Positions 33,476 to 43,251 are shown, numbered from the stretch's first letter. The stretch is 64,000 bases of DNA from SAR202 cluster bacterium Io17-Chloro-G6 (GCA_002816585.1 MUCT01000005.1:7910-71909); one strand, 5' to 3'. Notes: generated from the letters alone by a model not told the origin. Numbers and translations are program-made.

Positions 33476-36070
33476 CTACCCAGCGAACCAGGCGGTCAAT
33501 TCCTGCCGGTTCTGTTCCAGCCACTTGATATTAAGGCTCACCCTTTCCAGCGCCTGGCGAATGGTTCGTTCAGCGGCCGGGGCCGGGTGCTCGGCGAAGA
33601 AGCCGTCCACCTCGTCGGCCTTCTCCTGGGTATTGAAGTGGCTGCAGATCGACACCAGCCGCATGAGACCGAAACCGCCGCCGCCGTAACGCCGGTCGAA
33701 CTCTCCCCAGTTGGACCTGACGAACTCCCAAGCCAAATCGCGGCCCTTGGGATTGGCGGCAACGCCGGTCACCAAGGTGACCGTGTCTTGGGAACGCACC
33801 TTGGATGATAGTGAGTCCTCCAAAGTTGCGGTCAGCAATTCCGGCTGTTGGAAGCGTGTCAGGGCCATCAGGAGCCGAATTTTCTCTTCCGCCAAGTCGG
33901 TTTCGCTTTCCAGGTCCCAGATCTGGTCATAGATGTCCTTGCCGCCAGATTGGACCGCCAGCGCGAAAACCACGCCGCGTAGATCTGGGAGCAACTTTCC
34001 CCGGTCCTGCAGGTATTCCTGGAATCGCTCCGACGCCTGTGCCGTAAGTTGGGGGTCGTTATAGCTCCCGGCTTGGCTCAGGACCGTGGATCGGAGCAGG
34101 GCATCCAAATGGCCTTCTCCGGCCTTGGGTTCCCAACCGGCCCTTGTGGCCGCGGGTCCGAATATGTCGCGAGCGAATTCTTGGTAGGACGGGTGCACCG
34201 GTTCGTTGGCGAGAAGTTGGTCGATGTCCCGCAGGTTGCTGGCCAGGTCGCCCCAGACCGAAGCGCCGGTCTCGTTCTGGTAGGCCTGGGCCAGCGAGAG
34301 GAACTGGGTCACTGGCAACAGCCCGGCCCGGGACAGGGCGTAGGCGTCGTTCTGGATCCCTAGACGGTCGGTTGCGTGTAATTCCAAGGAACTGATCGCC
34401 GGGACCAGACGCTGCCAGTCATCGGCGCTGTAATTCACCCGGTAGAAGCCGGTCTGCTGGGGATTGACCTTGATCCAGCCGTTGCCGCCCCCCGGAACAT
34501 CTATCTGGGTTTGCCGCCCCTCCATCACTGTGACGGCGGAAACCTGGCCGTCCTGGCTGGCGGTGAGGGGCACCCGCCAGACTTTATCATTATCGTCCGA
34601 GTCTGGTTCGCTATCGCCTAGCAGCCGGTCGTAGACGAATCTTTCCTGGGAAATCGATAATCGTGTTTGGCCTTCGCTTCGGTCTGTTTCTACCTGGAGC
34701 ACCGGGTATCCCATCTGCTTTACCCAGGAGTCCATAATGGCGGTAACCGGCTGGCCCGACTCGGTCTCTAGGGCCGACCACAGATCTCGAGTCTGTGCGT
34801 TGGCGTACATGTGGCCCGATAGGTAGCGGTTCAATCCCTTCCGGAAGACCTCAGCCCCCAGGAAATTCTCCAGCATGCGGATCACCGAGGCGCCTTTGCT
34901 GTAGCTGATGGCGTCGAACAGCTGGCTGACTTCCGCCGGATTTTTTACTTCTTGCTCGATGGGATGGGAGTTCTTCAGGCCGTCCAGGCTGAGCGCCCGG
35001 TTGGTGTCCATGTTTACGAATTGGGTCCACATCTCCCATTCCGGGAAGAGCCAGTCAACCGCCTTGTTGCCCATCCACGATGCGAAGCTCTCGTTCAGCC
35101 AAAGGTCGTCCCACCATTCCATGGTCACCAGGTCGCCGAACCACATATGCGCCATCTCGTGGGCAATGACTTCGGCCACTCTCTGGCGTGTGCCGGCCGA
35201 TGAGTTGTCCGGGTCCACCAGCAGGGCGGTCTCCCGGTAAGTGACAACACCCCAGTTCTCCATGGCGCCGGCGGCGAAGTCGGGGATGGCGATATGGTCC
35301 AACTTGGCCAGAGGATAGGGGATTCCAAAGTAATCGTTGAAATATCCCAGCAGCTTCACGGATGTGTCCAAGGCAAAGCTCGCCTGAGCCTCCTTGCCTG
35401 GAGTGGTCCATACGCCGACCATCGTGCCGCTGGCGGCCCGCGCCTCCACCGAGGCCAGGTGCCCAACGACAAAGGCCAGGAGATATGTTGACATAACCGG
35501 AGTCTCGGCAAATCGGACCGACTTTAGGCCGGGGCCGAAGACCGCCTCTTCCACCACTGGGGTGTTGGAGACGGCCTGAAATTCGTCTGAGAACACCAGG
35601 GTTACTTGGAAGGTCGACTTTTTGGCCGGTTCGTCCCAACAGGGGAAGGCGCGGCGGGCGTCGGTGGGCTCAAATTGGGTGGTGGCTAGATACCGGGTTT
35701 CGCCGTCCTGCGAGGTGTATTCTGACCGGTAGAAGCCCATCAGTTTGTCGTTTAGTTCTCCAGTGAAGGTCATCTCCAAGCGGGCGTCGCCTGGCTGGAC
35801 CGTTTCGCCAAAGTCTAGGGTTGCCGTCTCGGCGTCTTTGTCGATTGTCACCGAGCGGCTGGATAAAGTGTTCCCGTTGGCATGGAGGGCTACCGATGTG
35901 ATCTCCAGATCGATGGCGTTAAGCACGATTGTGGAGGTTGGCTCCAACACCAGAATGTCTATGCTCTGCTCGCCCTTGAAGGTGAAGTCTTCCAGGTCAG
36001 GCTGGAGCGTGATGCGGTATTTGCTGGGGCGGGTTGTTTCAGGCAGAACCACCGCTTCAGATGCGGGCAT
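33476..36070 (-). CDS. M1-family zinc aminopeptidase
   Basis: An 864-residue aminopeptidase N-like enzyme. The exopeptidase motif GAMENWG lies near residue 265 and the zinc site HEMAHMWFGDLVTMEWW, followed by NES with the third Glu ligand, near residue 298. An N-terminal beta-saddle domain precedes these and a helical ERAP1-C-like domain fills the last 330 residues. The length and C-terminal domain resemble puromycin-sensitive and tricorn-interacting F2/F3 enzymes. There is no signal peptide, so it probably trims peptides in the cytoplasm. A hairpin lies in its 5' leader at 36164-36184. A small basic gene follows at 33274. Confidence 0.95.
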   Translation of the reverse strand: MPASEAVVLPETTRPSKYRITLQPDLEDFTFKGEQSIDILVLEPTSTIVLNAIDLEITSVALHANGNTLSSRSVTIDKDAETATLDFGETVQPGDARLEMTFTGELNDKLMGFYRSEYTSQDGETRYLATTQFEPTDARRAFPCWDEPAKKSTFQVTLVFSDEFQAVSNTPVVEEAVFGPGLKSVRFAETPVMSTYLLAFVVGHLASVEARAASGTMVGVWTTPGKEAQASFALDTSVKLLGYFNDYFGIPYPLAKLDHIAIPDFAAGAMENWGVVTYRETALLVDPDNSSAGTRQRVAEVIAHEMAHMWFGDLVTMEWWDDLWLNESFASWMGNKAVDWLFPEWEMWTQFVNMDTNRALSLDGLKNSHPIEQEVKNPAEVSQLFDAISYSKGASVIRMLENFLGAEVFRKGLNRYLSGHMYANAQTRDLWSALETESGQPVTAIMDSWVKQMGYPVLQVETDRSEGQTRLSISQERFVYDRLLGDSEPDSDDNDKVWRVPLTASQDGQVSAVTVMEGRQTQIDVPGGGNGWIKVNPQQTGFYRVNYSADDWQRLVPAISSLELHATDRLGIQNDAYALSRAGLLPVTQFLSLAQAYQNETGASVWGDLASNLRDIDQLLANEPVHPSYQEFARDIFGPAATRAGWEPKAGEGHLDALLRSTVLSQAGSYNDPQLTAQASERFQEYLQDRGKLLPDLRGVVFALAVQSGGKDIYDQIWDLESETDLAEEKIRLLMALTRFQQPELLTATLEDSLSSKVRSQDTVTLVTGVAANPKGRDLAWEFVRSNWGEFDRRYGGGGFGLMRLVSICSHFNTQEKADEVDGFFAEHPAPAAERTIRQALERVSLNIKWLEQNRQELTAWFAG

Positions 36071-36319
36071 TACGATCTTCCTCCCCTGGATTCGGGCGAC
36101 TCATTCAGGCGTCAGCTTCCAGCCGTTGCCGGCTCTCCCGGCTTTGATGGAAAGGGGTGCAAAGACCCGCTGTGATAGCGGGTCCTAAATGGGCGAATCG
36201 CCGACGTTGGGCTCCTCTTTTGACGCAGAGCCAGTGTACCATTAACCCGCCAACGCCTCTACCCATGGCAGGTGTGTGCTGATCCAGACCAGTCAATGGA
36301 TGGCGGATGCTCCGCATGG

Positions 36320-36328
36320 TGCTATAAT
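36320..36328 (+). promoter_or_regulatory. Extended -10 promoter for leuCD
   Basis: TGCTATAAT at 36320-36328 is a perfect extended -10 element facing leuC, about 170 nt upstream of its start. The -35 region is weak, which is usual for extended -10 promoters. Confidence 0.55.
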
Positions 36329-36378
36329 ACGGGCCGGTTTTTGTCATCCCGTTTAGGCGTGAATTGTGTGTGAGTGCG

Positions 36379-36433
36379 GTCCTTCCAAGACCGGACGTCA
36401 CCGGTATCGGAAGGACTGGGGCGACAGTGCGCC
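36379..36433 (+). promoter_or_regulatory. Structured 5' leader of leuC
   Basis: GTCCTTCC (36379-36386) pairs with GGAAGGAC (36409-36416), enclosing an inner ACCGG/CCGGT pair (36390-36394 with 36401-36405). A GGCG/CGCC hairpin follows. The long leader with two stacked hairpins is of the kind used in attenuation or riboswitch control, but I recognise no known class. Confidence 0.4.
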
Positions 36434-36500
36434 ATCGGTAATTCCCGGGCGCCCCGGCACCGTGGGGGACCGGAATCTTAATTTACTAAGGAAGACCCAA

Positions 36501-37901
36501 ATGCCTCCCAAGACATTGTTCGAAAAAATCTGGGACGACCACGTGGTCGTGCAGGAACCTGGCGAGCCCGCGGTGATCTACGTCGACCTGCACCTAGTAC
36601 ACGAAGTAACCTCGCCCCAAGCCTTTGATGGCCTCCGGGACGCCGGACGGCAGGTGCGGCGGCTTGACCTGACCGTCGCCACCGCAGATCACAACACGCC
36701 AACCTGGGACCTGTCCCTTCCGGTGACCGACGAGATTTCCAAGAAACAGTTGGACGCCCTTGACCGCAACTGCGCCGAATTCGGTGTTACGCTCTACGAC
36801 CGGTTCAGCCCCTTGCAGGGAATTGTTCACATCATAGGTCCAGACCTTGGCTACACCCAGCCCGGCAAGACCGTGGTCTGCGGCGACAGTCATACATCGA
36901 CCCACGGCGCCCTGGGCGCGTTCGCAATTGGGATCGGCACCTCCGAGGTCGAGCACGTACTGGCGACTCAGACGCTGCGTTCGTTCAAGCCCGACACCAT
37001 GGAGGTCCGGGTTAACGGGCAGTTGCCCAGAGGCGTCACCGCCAAAGACATCATCTTGGCAATCATCGGCAAGATCGGCGTTTACGGCGGCGTGGGTCAC
37101 GTGATCGAGTACACCGGAGAAGCCATCCGCTCCCTGTCCATGGACGGCCGGATGACCGTGTGCAACATGAGCATCGAAGCCGGAGCCCGGGCCGGAATGA
37201 TTGCCCCAGACCAGACCACTTTCGATTACCTTCGCGGCCGTCAATTCGCTCCCCAAGGCGCCGAGTTCGACGCGGCCGTGGAACGCTGGAAGGCTTTGGC
37301 GACCGACCCCGGCGCCAAATACGGCACGGTAGTCGAGATTGATGCATCCAGTCTGGAACCGCACGTGACTTGGGGTACTAATCCTGGCATGGTCGCCCCC
37401 ATCTCCGGCAAGATTCCCGATCCCGCGGACATGACTGACGAGGCCCAAAGGGAATCCACGGTGCGCGCTTTGCAGTACATGGACCTGAAGGCCGGCATGG
37501 CGATTGAAGACATCAAGATCGACCGCATCTTCGTCGGCGCCTGCACCAACGCACGGCTGGAGGACCTGCGGGCCGCCGCTGAGGTGGTCAAGGGAAAGAA
37601 GGTCCACGCTGACGTTTATGCCATGGTGGTCCCCGGTTCGGCCAAGATCAAGAAAGAGGCGGAAGAAGAGGGCCTGGACAAGATATTCGAGGAAGCGGGC
37701 TTGGACTGGCGGGTAGCCGGATGCTCCATGTGTCTGGGGATGAACCCGGACATCCTCTCGCCCGGAGAGCGCTGCGCCTCCACCTCCAACCGAAACTTTG
37801 AAGGGCGGCAGGGCAAGGGCGGCCGCACTCATCTGGTCAGCCCCGCCATGGCAGCGGCAGCGGCCATCGCCGGCCACTTTGTTGACGTCAGAGACTTTTA
37901 A
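36501..37901 (+). CDS. leuC: 3-Isopropylmalate dehydratase large subunit
   Basis: A 466-residue aconitase-superfamily subunit for leucine biosynthesis. The substrate region [20 protein letters not shown] lies near residue 130. The 4Fe-4S ligands are a Cys in that region and two in GCSMCLGM near residue 412, with [13 protein letters not shown] near residue 345. The start at 36501 follows AAGGAAG at suitable distance and begins the conserved [13 protein letters not shown]; the open frame from 36366 is leader. leuD follows 48 nt later, giving the usual two-subunit operon. leuA and leuB are not in the window. Confidence 0.95.
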   Translation: MPPKTLFEKIWDDHVVVQEPGEPAVIYVDLHLVHEVTSPQAFDGLRDAGRQVRRLDLTVATADHNTPTWDLSLPVTDEISKKQLDALDRNCAEFGVTLYDRFSPLQGIVHIIGPDLGYTQPGKTVVCGDSHTSTHGALGAFAIGIGTSEVEHVLATQTLRSFKPDTMEVRVNGQLPRGVTAKDIILAIIGKIGVYGGVGHVIEYTGEAIRSLSMDGRMTVCNMSIEAGARAGMIAPDQTTFDYLRGRQFAPQGAEFDAAVERWKALATDPGAKYGTVVEIDASSLEPHVTWGTNPGMVAPISGKIPDPADMTDEAQRESTVRALQYMDLKAGMAIEDIKIDRIFVGACTNARLEDLRAAAEVVKGKKVHADVYAMVVPGSAKIKKEAEEEGLDKIFEEAGLDWRVAGCSMCLGMNPDILSPGERCASTSNRNFEGRQGKGGRTHLVSPAMAAAAAIAGHFVDVRDF

Positions 37902-37949
37902 TCCCCCGTATATTCCAGTAAATCCTCTGTATTACCAAGGAGAATCATC

Positions 37950-38543
37950 ATGGACCCATTCACGAAATTAAGCGGCGTGGTCGCCCCAATAGACCGCGTC
38001 AACATCGACACCGACCAGATCATCCCGGCGGTATTTCTCAAAAGCATCGAGCGCAGCGGCTTCGAGGACGCCCTGTTCTCGTCGTGGCGGTACAACAATG
38101 ACGGTAGTCCAAACCCAGATTTCGTGTTGAATAAACCCGCTTACAAGGACGCCCATGTCTTGGTGGCCGGCCCCAATTTCGGCTGCGGATCGTCCCGCGA
38201 GCACGCCCCGTGGGCCCTCCGCGACTACGGGATCAAGTGCATCATTTCGACTAGTTTCGCCGATATTTTCTACAACAACTGCTTCAAAAACGGCGTGCTG
38301 CCACTGATTTTGCCGGAGGAGCAGGTGCGCGAGATCATGGACAAGGCCGAGTCCGATCCTGGCATGGAACTAAACGTCGACTTGGTGAGCCAGCGAGTCT
38401 GGGACGAAAGCGAGGAGATCTCCATATCTTTCAACATTGACCCAGCCCGCAAGGACGCCTTGGTTAACGGCCTGGACGACATCGGCCTCACCCTCCGCAT
38501 GGAGAAAGACATTTCCGCCTATGAGGCCAAGCGCGGGTTGTAA
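37950..38543 (+). CDS. leuD: 3-Isopropylmalate dehydratase small subunit
   Basis: A 197-residue swivelling-domain subunit that joins LeuC to isomerise isopropylmalate. The conserved NIDTDQIIPAVFLK lies near residue 18 and GPNFGCGSSREHAPWAL near residue 74. The length is typical of the bacterial LeuD1 form. AAGGAG lies about 8 nt ahead of the ATG. It is the second gene of leuCD; a TCAGC-type repeat begins at its stop codon. Confidence 0.95.
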   Translation: MDPFTKLSGVVAPIDRVNIDTDQIIPAVFLKSIERSGFEDALFSSWRYNNDGSPNPDFVLNKPAYKDAHVLVAGPNFGCGSSREHAPWALRDYGIKCIISTSFADIFYNNCFKNGVLPLILPEEQVREIMDKAESDPGMELNVDLVSQRVWDESEEISISFNIDPARKDALVNGLDDIGLTLRMEKDISAYEAKRGL

Positions 38544-38703
38544 GCGGTCAGCCTTCAGCAACAAATTTGCTCTGTGGCCTATTGTCGTCTTTCTGAGGCG
38601 GGAGCCCCAAGAATCTTTGTGCTATTGATTTGCCACCGAGCAAGCACAACGAGACGGTGCTTCCCTTCACTCGGAGCGACCCGGCAAGGGCCAATCCGCG
38701 CGA
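38543..38703. repeat. Intergenic gap with TCAGC run and a degenerate dispersed repeat
   Basis: AGCGGTCAGCCTTCAGCA at 38543-38561 is one of the TCAGC family. The segment 38600-38690 (AAGAATCTTTG then CTTCCCTTCACTCGGAGCGAC) looks like a decayed copy of a widespread intergenic element of the type GATTCTTCGCTTCACTC. No gene is seen. Confidence 0.35.
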
Positions 38704-40026
38704 TCAGGCAGAGCTTTCTGCGGCCGCTTCACCTGTGGCGGCCGTCTGGGATGGCGCCGTAGCCGGCTCCCCCAGGAGCAAGAACAATGCCGAGCCGAAA
38801 AAACTGACCACGGCAACTACGGTAAAGGACACCGTATAGGTTCCGGTGGCGTCGAACATGATTCCCGCAAATAACGGCGAAGCCAACAGCAGGACATTCA
38901 TCGGAATCATGGACATTCCGGTGATGCTGGCAAATGCCTTGCGGCCGAAGTAGACTCCCCGGATGGCGGTTGTCATCGGGCCGCGGCCTCCGAAGCCGAT
39001 GCCAAGCACCACCGCAAATAGAAATGCCATCTCCTGGGTTTCCCCCACCACCAGCACGGCTACCGCCACGGACTGGATCGAAGAAAAGGAGAAGATCGCC
39101 CATCGGATCGGCACCCGGTCGCCCAGGTAGCCTCCGATCAAAGTGAACACCGCCCCCACCGCCGTATAGGTCGCCACCACCCACCCAACAGTTTGCAAGG
39201 ATAAGCCCCGGTCGGTCATCATCGGGCCAAGGTGGACCATCATCGTTACGATGACGATGGACGAGCAGGCATGGCCAATGGAGATGAGCCAAAATGCCTT
39301 GGTTCGGACGGCCTCCTGCCAGGTGAAGTCGGGCTCCCCGGCACCCAGAGCAGACTCTTCACGTCTCGCCACCGCCGGCCCGGGGCGCTGACCGTCGGGA
39401 TGTTGGCCGTATTCTTCGGGATTATTCCGCACCAACCGGGAGATTGGCGCCGCTATTGCCACGAGTACGATGCCAATGAACGCAGCTGTCCATCGCCAGC
39501 CTGGCCGGCCCGGGATGTCGGGATCGATGGCCCAGACGATGATGGGCACCAAAATCACCCCGCCGATCAGAAACCCTTCCATGGACACTGCCATGGCCGT
39601 GGCCCGATTTCGGGCAAACCAATTGTTGATAACAGTCATCATCGGCAACCAGCTACCCAGCCCGGTGCCCATGCTAATCACCACGAAGGCCAAATAGAAC
39701 TGCCAAAGGCTGTTTGTAGCCGCCAGAATCAGGAACCCGCCCCCGGCGATCGACATCCCCAAGGCGACCATTTTTCGAGGTCCCAATTTGTCCACCAGAT
39801 ATCCGCTCACCGGGCCCATGATGGAACCTTCCACACGGGTCAATGAGAAGGCGATGGTGAGTTGGGTGCGGCTCCACCCAAAGTGCTTCTCCAGAACCAC
39901 GAACCAGGCGGTCATGCCCTGGAACAGAGGCACCGTGCCCACGACCATAATCAGGGCGGAAACCCCGACCAGAACCCAGCCGTAGAAAAGGCGGCGAGGA
40001 CGGGTCGGCATATCGGGTTGGACCAT
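38704..40026 (-). CDS. MFS transporter
   Basis: A 440-residue membrane protein with 12 predicted transmembrane helices in two halves of six. After the first two helices, VDKLGPRKMVALGM is the MFS loop 2-3 signature, and GGYLGDRVPIRW is its counterpart in the second half. It resembles the oxalate:formate antiporter/monocarboxylate branch of MFS. It is the last gene of the minus-strand catabolic run that contains the CoA-transferase pair 2 and a TPP-dependent enzyme, so uptake of the carboxylic acid processed there is a reasonable inference. The direction of transport and the substrate are unknown. Confidence 0.88.
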   Translation of the reverse strand: MVQPDMPTRPRRLFYGWVLVGVSALIMVVGTVPLFQGMTAWFVVLEKHFGWSRTQLTIAFSLTRVEGSIMGPVSGYLVDKLGPRKMVALGMSIAGGGFLILAATNSLWQFYLAFVVISMGTGLGSWLPMMTVINNWFARNRATAMAVSMEGFLIGGVILVPIIVWAIDPDIPGRPGWRWTAAFIGIVLVAIAAPISRLVRNNPEEYGQHPDGQRPGPAVARREESALGAGEPDFTWQEAVRTKAFWLISIGHACSSIVIVTMMVHLGPMMTDRGLSLQTVGWVVATYTAVGAVFTLIGGYLGDRVPIRWAIFSFSSIQSVAVAVLVVGETQEMAFLFAVVLGIGFGGRGPMTTAIRGVYFGRKAFASITGMSMIPMNVLLLASPLFAGIMFDATGTYTVSFTVVAVVSFFGSALFLLLGEPATAPSQTAATGEAAAESSA

Positions 40027-40146
40027 CTTCTACCTGCGATAGTGTTTTACCGGAAAGAGATTGCACTGTAGCTAAACGGCTGCCGGTTACGCAAAGCGGC
40101 GATTATACCGTTGCAAAGAGGGCTGGCAGGGAACGTTTGCTTACCA

Positions 40147-40187
40147 TCGGTAGCAGACCGCTGAAAGCTTTTAGCCGTCGGCTACAC
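40147..40187. repeat. TCAGC/GCTGA-type repeat
   Basis: Short GTAGCAGACCGCTGAAAGC-type run followed by AGCCGTCGGCTAC; a degenerate member of the family at 3117-3165, located at the 3' end of a CoA-transferase gene. Confidence 0.4.
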
Positions 40188-41528
40188 TGGAAACGCTCGC
40201 CTAACCTGCTCTTGGAAGTCGGTTTCGTAGCGCTGCATCCGGCCTTGGCGCACTTGCTCGTCCAAGGACGGACGTTGCACCGGCCGCGGATTGGTGGGTC
40301 CGTAACCGATGATGCCCGTTTCCTCCAGGGCCGCCATTTCGCCGCCGGTCTTGCCGAGAAGTTCCGAGAGGATCAGCGAATTATGCTCTCCCATGAGCGG
40401 GGCCGCTCGGCCTTTCACCGCGGGCGTTCTTGAGAGCTTCCAAGGGCGGCCGGCGTAGGGCAGTGGCGGAATGCCCGTGCTTTCGTGATGCGTTACCACC
40501 TCGTAGAAACCCCGCTCATTCAGATGGGGGTTAAAGAGCAGGTCCTTGCTGTCTAGGACGGCTCCGGAGGCCACTCCCTCTTCCTGCAAGGCCTGCATCA
40601 GTTCGTGGGCGTCCCAGGGTCTGGTCACCGGACCGATCAGCGCATCCAACTCGTCCCGGTTCTTCCACCGGCTCAGCGAGTCCTCAAACCTGGAATCGCC
40701 AGCCCACCCTTCCTGTCCCAACACCCGGCAGACTGCTTGCCACTCGTCGTCTTTTGCGACGGCGATGGTGATCCAGCGGTCTTCTCCCTGGCAAGGGTAG
40801 CAGCCGTGGGGGGACATAGAGGTGTCTTGGTTGCCTCTGCGCTGCCCCGTGCGGCCATTGGCCGAGAAATCCATCAGCACCTCAGGGATCGTGGCGCTGG
40901 TGGCCTGAGTCTGAGAGATGTCCACGAACTGACCTTGGCCGGTGCGTAGCCGGTGCATCAGGGCCGCCATCACGGCGAAGACCGTATGCTCGCCAGAGGT
41001 GTAGTCGGTGTAGGGAATTTCGGCCATCACCGGCTGACCGCCCAGGTAGCCGGTCTGATAGGCCAGCCCCGCCGCGCCTTCCGTGGCTGGTCCGGTGGCC
41101 CCGTAGTTGGCCCAAGGACCATAGAACCCGTATCCGGTCGACGAAACCATGATGATGTCAGGCTTTATCTTTCGGAGATCTTCGTACTCCAGCCCAAAGT
41201 TTTTGATCACTCTGGGGGTGAAATTCTCAGCGAATATGTCGGCAACGGAGATCAACTCGTGAAGAATCTGGATTCCTTTGGGTTTGCTCAGGTCCAGGGT
41301 CACGCCCAGTTTGTTGCGGTTCTGCTCGTAAAAATTGGCGCCTTTGTTCCAGAACTCACCTGAGACGTCGTTTTGGTAAACCGAGTCGCTGCGGTAGCTC
41401 TCCAGCCTTCCGGTAGACTCCAAGCGGATAACCTGGGCTCCCATGTCCGCCAACAGTTTCATGGCAAAGGGAATGGCGATGAGCTGGCCCATCTCGATTA
41501 TGCGGACGCCTTCCAATGGGGCCGGCAT
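40182..41528 (-). CDS. Class III (CaiB/BaiF) CoA-transferase, Asp-bearing member of pair 2
   Basis: A 448-residue class III CoA-transferase. The N-terminal VRIIEMGQLIAIPFAMKLLADMGAQVI region (quoted in part) is followed by the catalytic Asp in IPYTDYTSGEHT, then AALMHRLRTGQG. The residue aligned with Asp169 of formyl-CoA transferase is thus present. It lies 59 nt downstream of the Gln-variant gene 41588-42787, and the arrangement repeats that of pair 1 (18923-21473). Translation starts at the ATG at 41528, with GGAG about 11 nt upstream. The two probably form a heteromer that transfers CoA to an unknown acid. Confidence 0.9.
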   Translation of the reverse strand: MPAPLEGVRIIEMGQLIAIPFAMKLLADMGAQVIRLESTGRLESYRSDSVYQNDVSGEFWNKGANFYEQNRNKLGVTLDLSKPKGIQILHELISVADIFAENFTPRVIKNFGLEYEDLRKIKPDIIMVSSTGYGFYGPWANYGATGPATEGAAGLAYQTGYLGGQPVMAEIPYTDYTSGEHTVFAVMAALMHRLRTGQGQFVDISQTQATSATIPEVLMDFSANGRTGQRRGNQDTSMSPHGCYPCQGEDRWITIAVAKDDEWQAVCRVLGQEGWAGDSRFEDSLSRWKNRDELDALIGPVTRPWDAHELMQALQEEGVASGAVLDSKDLLFNPHLNERGFYEVVTHHESTGIPPLPYAGRPWKLSRTPAVKGRAAPLMGEHNSLILSELLGKTGGEMAALEETGIIGYGPTNPRPVQRPSLDEQVRQGRMQRYETDFQEQVRRAFPV

Positions 41529-41587
41529 GTTCAGAGTGTCTCCAGATTAAATTTATCTACATGGCCCGAATATGGGCCAAATGCCAA

Positions 41588-42787
41588 TTAAATGATTTGC
41601 AGAGCCCTCATTTGGACTAATTGTTCGCGGGTGTGGCCAAGCCGGTGGCCGATGATTTCCTGGTTGTCCTGTCCCAGGGTTGGTGCGGCGCTGCGGACCT
41701 CCCAAGGAGTGCCGCTCATCTCGAATGGAGCGCCGGGGTACTTCCGAGTTCCCAGGGCCGGGTGGTCGATGTCGACGAAGAAATTCCTGGCTTCGAATTG
41801 CGGGTCGGCCATCACCTCTTCGGGCGACTGGATCACGCCAAAGATGAACCGTTTCTCGTGGGAGGCGTGGAACATTGTGTATTTGTTCTGCTTGATGAAG
41901 TATTCATCCAGAATCCGGCCCAATTCTTCGGCGTTGACCAAGCGGGCGGAGGGAGTGCTGAACCTCTCGTCGTCCAGTTCAGGTAGGCCCAGAAAATCCA
42001 CGACGGTGTTCCAGTCTAACCCGGCGCCGATACCCGGATTGGGTATGAGGTGGCCGTCTGCGCTGGCCCTCATGCGGAGCAAATCGCCGCTGTGGTTCGG
42101 CTGGCGGCGGCGGACCGCTCCGGTATAAGTGAAGTTGTTGATCACATCCCTGAGACCCGTGGCCACTGCTTCCTGGATGGAAACGTCGACCAATTGTCCT
42201 TGACCGGTGAGCCGCTGGTGGTACATGGCCATCAGTGTGGCGGAGGCGGCGTCGGTCCCAGCCTTAAACTGGGCCTGATTGAAGGCGTGCTTCAGCGGCT
42301 CCCGGTCGTAGGCCCCAAATATATACATCAACCCGCCCAAGGCGTATTCGACGATGTCGGCGGCCTTGTAGTCCCGGTAGGGCCCGGTCTGCCCAAAGTT
42401 GGAGATGGACGTCATGACCAGACCGGGATTGATCTGTTGCAGAGTTTCAAAGTCCAGTCCGAGGGATGGCATGACCTTGGGGGCGAAATTCTCCACCAAA
42501 ACGTCGGATTTTTCGACCATAGACTTCAGGACCTGGATACCCTTTTCTGACTTGAGGTTCAGGGTCACGCTCTGCTTGTTGGTGTTCAAGTAGGCGAAGA
42601 GCAGGCTCTTCTCCGGGTCGGCTTCATCCTGGTGGAAGGGCGCCATCCGCCGGGCCGGGTCGCCGCTGGGCCGCTCGATCTTGACCACTTCCGCGCCGAA
42701 ATCGGCCAGCAATTTGGTGCAATACGGTCCGGATATGTGATGGGTGAGGTCCAAGACCTTCACCCCTTCCAGGGCGGGTTCGGTCAC
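41588..42787 (-). CDS. Class III (CaiB/BaiF) CoA-transferase, Gln variant of pair 2
   Basis: A 399-residue class III CoA-transferase with the N-terminal LDLTHHISGPYCTKLLAD. The catalytic Asp position reads FNQAQFKAGTD, with Gln in place of Asp. This is the same change as in 20211-21473, and the surrounding Ala-Gln is shared, so the two are one subgroup. It lacks the in-frame repeat segment of its paralog: GPF-type residues pass directly into ADPEKSLLFAYLNTNKQ. The start is a GTG with GGAG 7 nt upstream. It is encoded just upstream of its Asp-bearing partner. Probably a structural or regulatory subunit. Confidence 0.9.
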   Translation of the reverse strand: MTEPALEGVKVLDLTHHISGPYCTKLLADFGAEVVKIERPSGDPARRMAPFHQDEADPEKSLLFAYLNTNKQSVTLNLKSEKGIQVLKSMVEKSDVLVENFAPKVMPSLGLDFETLQQINPGLVMTSISNFGQTGPYRDYKAADIVEYALGGLMYIFGAYDREPLKHAFNQAQFKAGTDAASATLMAMYHQRLTGQGQLVDVSIQEAVATGLRDVINNFTYTGAVRRRQPNHSGDLLRMRASADGHLIPNPGIGAGLDWNTVVDFLGLPELDDERFSTPSARLVNAEELGRILDEYFIKQNKYTMFHASHEKRFIFGVIQSPEEVMADPQFEARNFFVDIDHPALGTRKYPGAPFEMSGTPWEVRSAAPTLGQDNQEIIGHRLGHTREQLVQMRALQII

Positions 42788-42888
42788 AGGGTTACTCCGA
42801 AATACTTGGGTCGCGGTGGGCCGTTAACAGCACCTGATGCTGTAGGCGTCCCGGTTCAGCGGAGTGTTCCGGCCAATTCCGGCGCGGC

Positions 42889-43251
42889 CTATTGCTCGGG
42901 ATAAGTCAGCCTTAGCAGGGTATGCCGCCGATTGGTGGTATGGGGCCGGACCTGCTCCGGCCAGCGGCCGAGTTCCACAGCCTCCCCCCATTCTGGAGAT
43001 CTAAGTATCTCTGGGCTCTCGATCTCATACATGGCGTGGAAACGGGGCTGGCCCTCCGTCGAGATATTCTGGGTCTGCCCTCCGATGAGGACCTGAAAGG
43101 CCTGGGCCTCGAACCGGGTGATGGCGCCGACACCAGCGATCTTGCCCAACTCCGGGCAGTGCTCGGTGTTGTAGACCTCGTGGAACAGATCCTCCTTGGC
43201 TGGATCAACGTCCATACTCGCGATGAACAGGTACTTCGATTTTGGGGCCAT
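42889..43251 (-). CDS. EthD/dimeric alpha-beta barrel-type protein
   Basis: A 120-residue protein resembling EthD-like and DUF4286-like ferredoxin-fold proteins: FIASMDVDPAKEDLFHEVYNTEHCPELGK at the N-terminus (given in part) is the characteristic strand-helix with a YNTEHxP motif. ARFHAMYEIESPEILRSPEW-type residues follow. I start at the ATG at 43251, because AGGAGG lies 7 nt upstream; the open frame to 43290 is excluded. It is upstream of the CoA-transferase pair 2 on the same strand. Related proteins occur in catabolic clusters, where some have been proposed as isomerases or oxygenase partners. Function unknown. Confidence 0.7.
   Translation of the reverse strand: MAPKSKYLFIASMDVDPAKEDLFHEVYNTEHCPELGKIAGVGAITRFEAQAFQVLIGGQTQNISTEGQPRFHAMYEIESPEILRSPEWGEAVELGRWPEQVRPHTTNRRHTLLRLTYPEQ

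Larger units (their letters stand above)
36071..36500. other. 430-base divergent control region between the aminopeptidase and leuC
   Basis: The left part carries a GACCCGCT/AGCGGGTC hairpin (36164-36184) within the aminopeptidase leader. The right part holds the leuC promoter (36320-36328) and a structured leader (36379-36433). No gene is seen; the open frame from 36366 is upstream leader, not coding. Confidence 0.55.
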
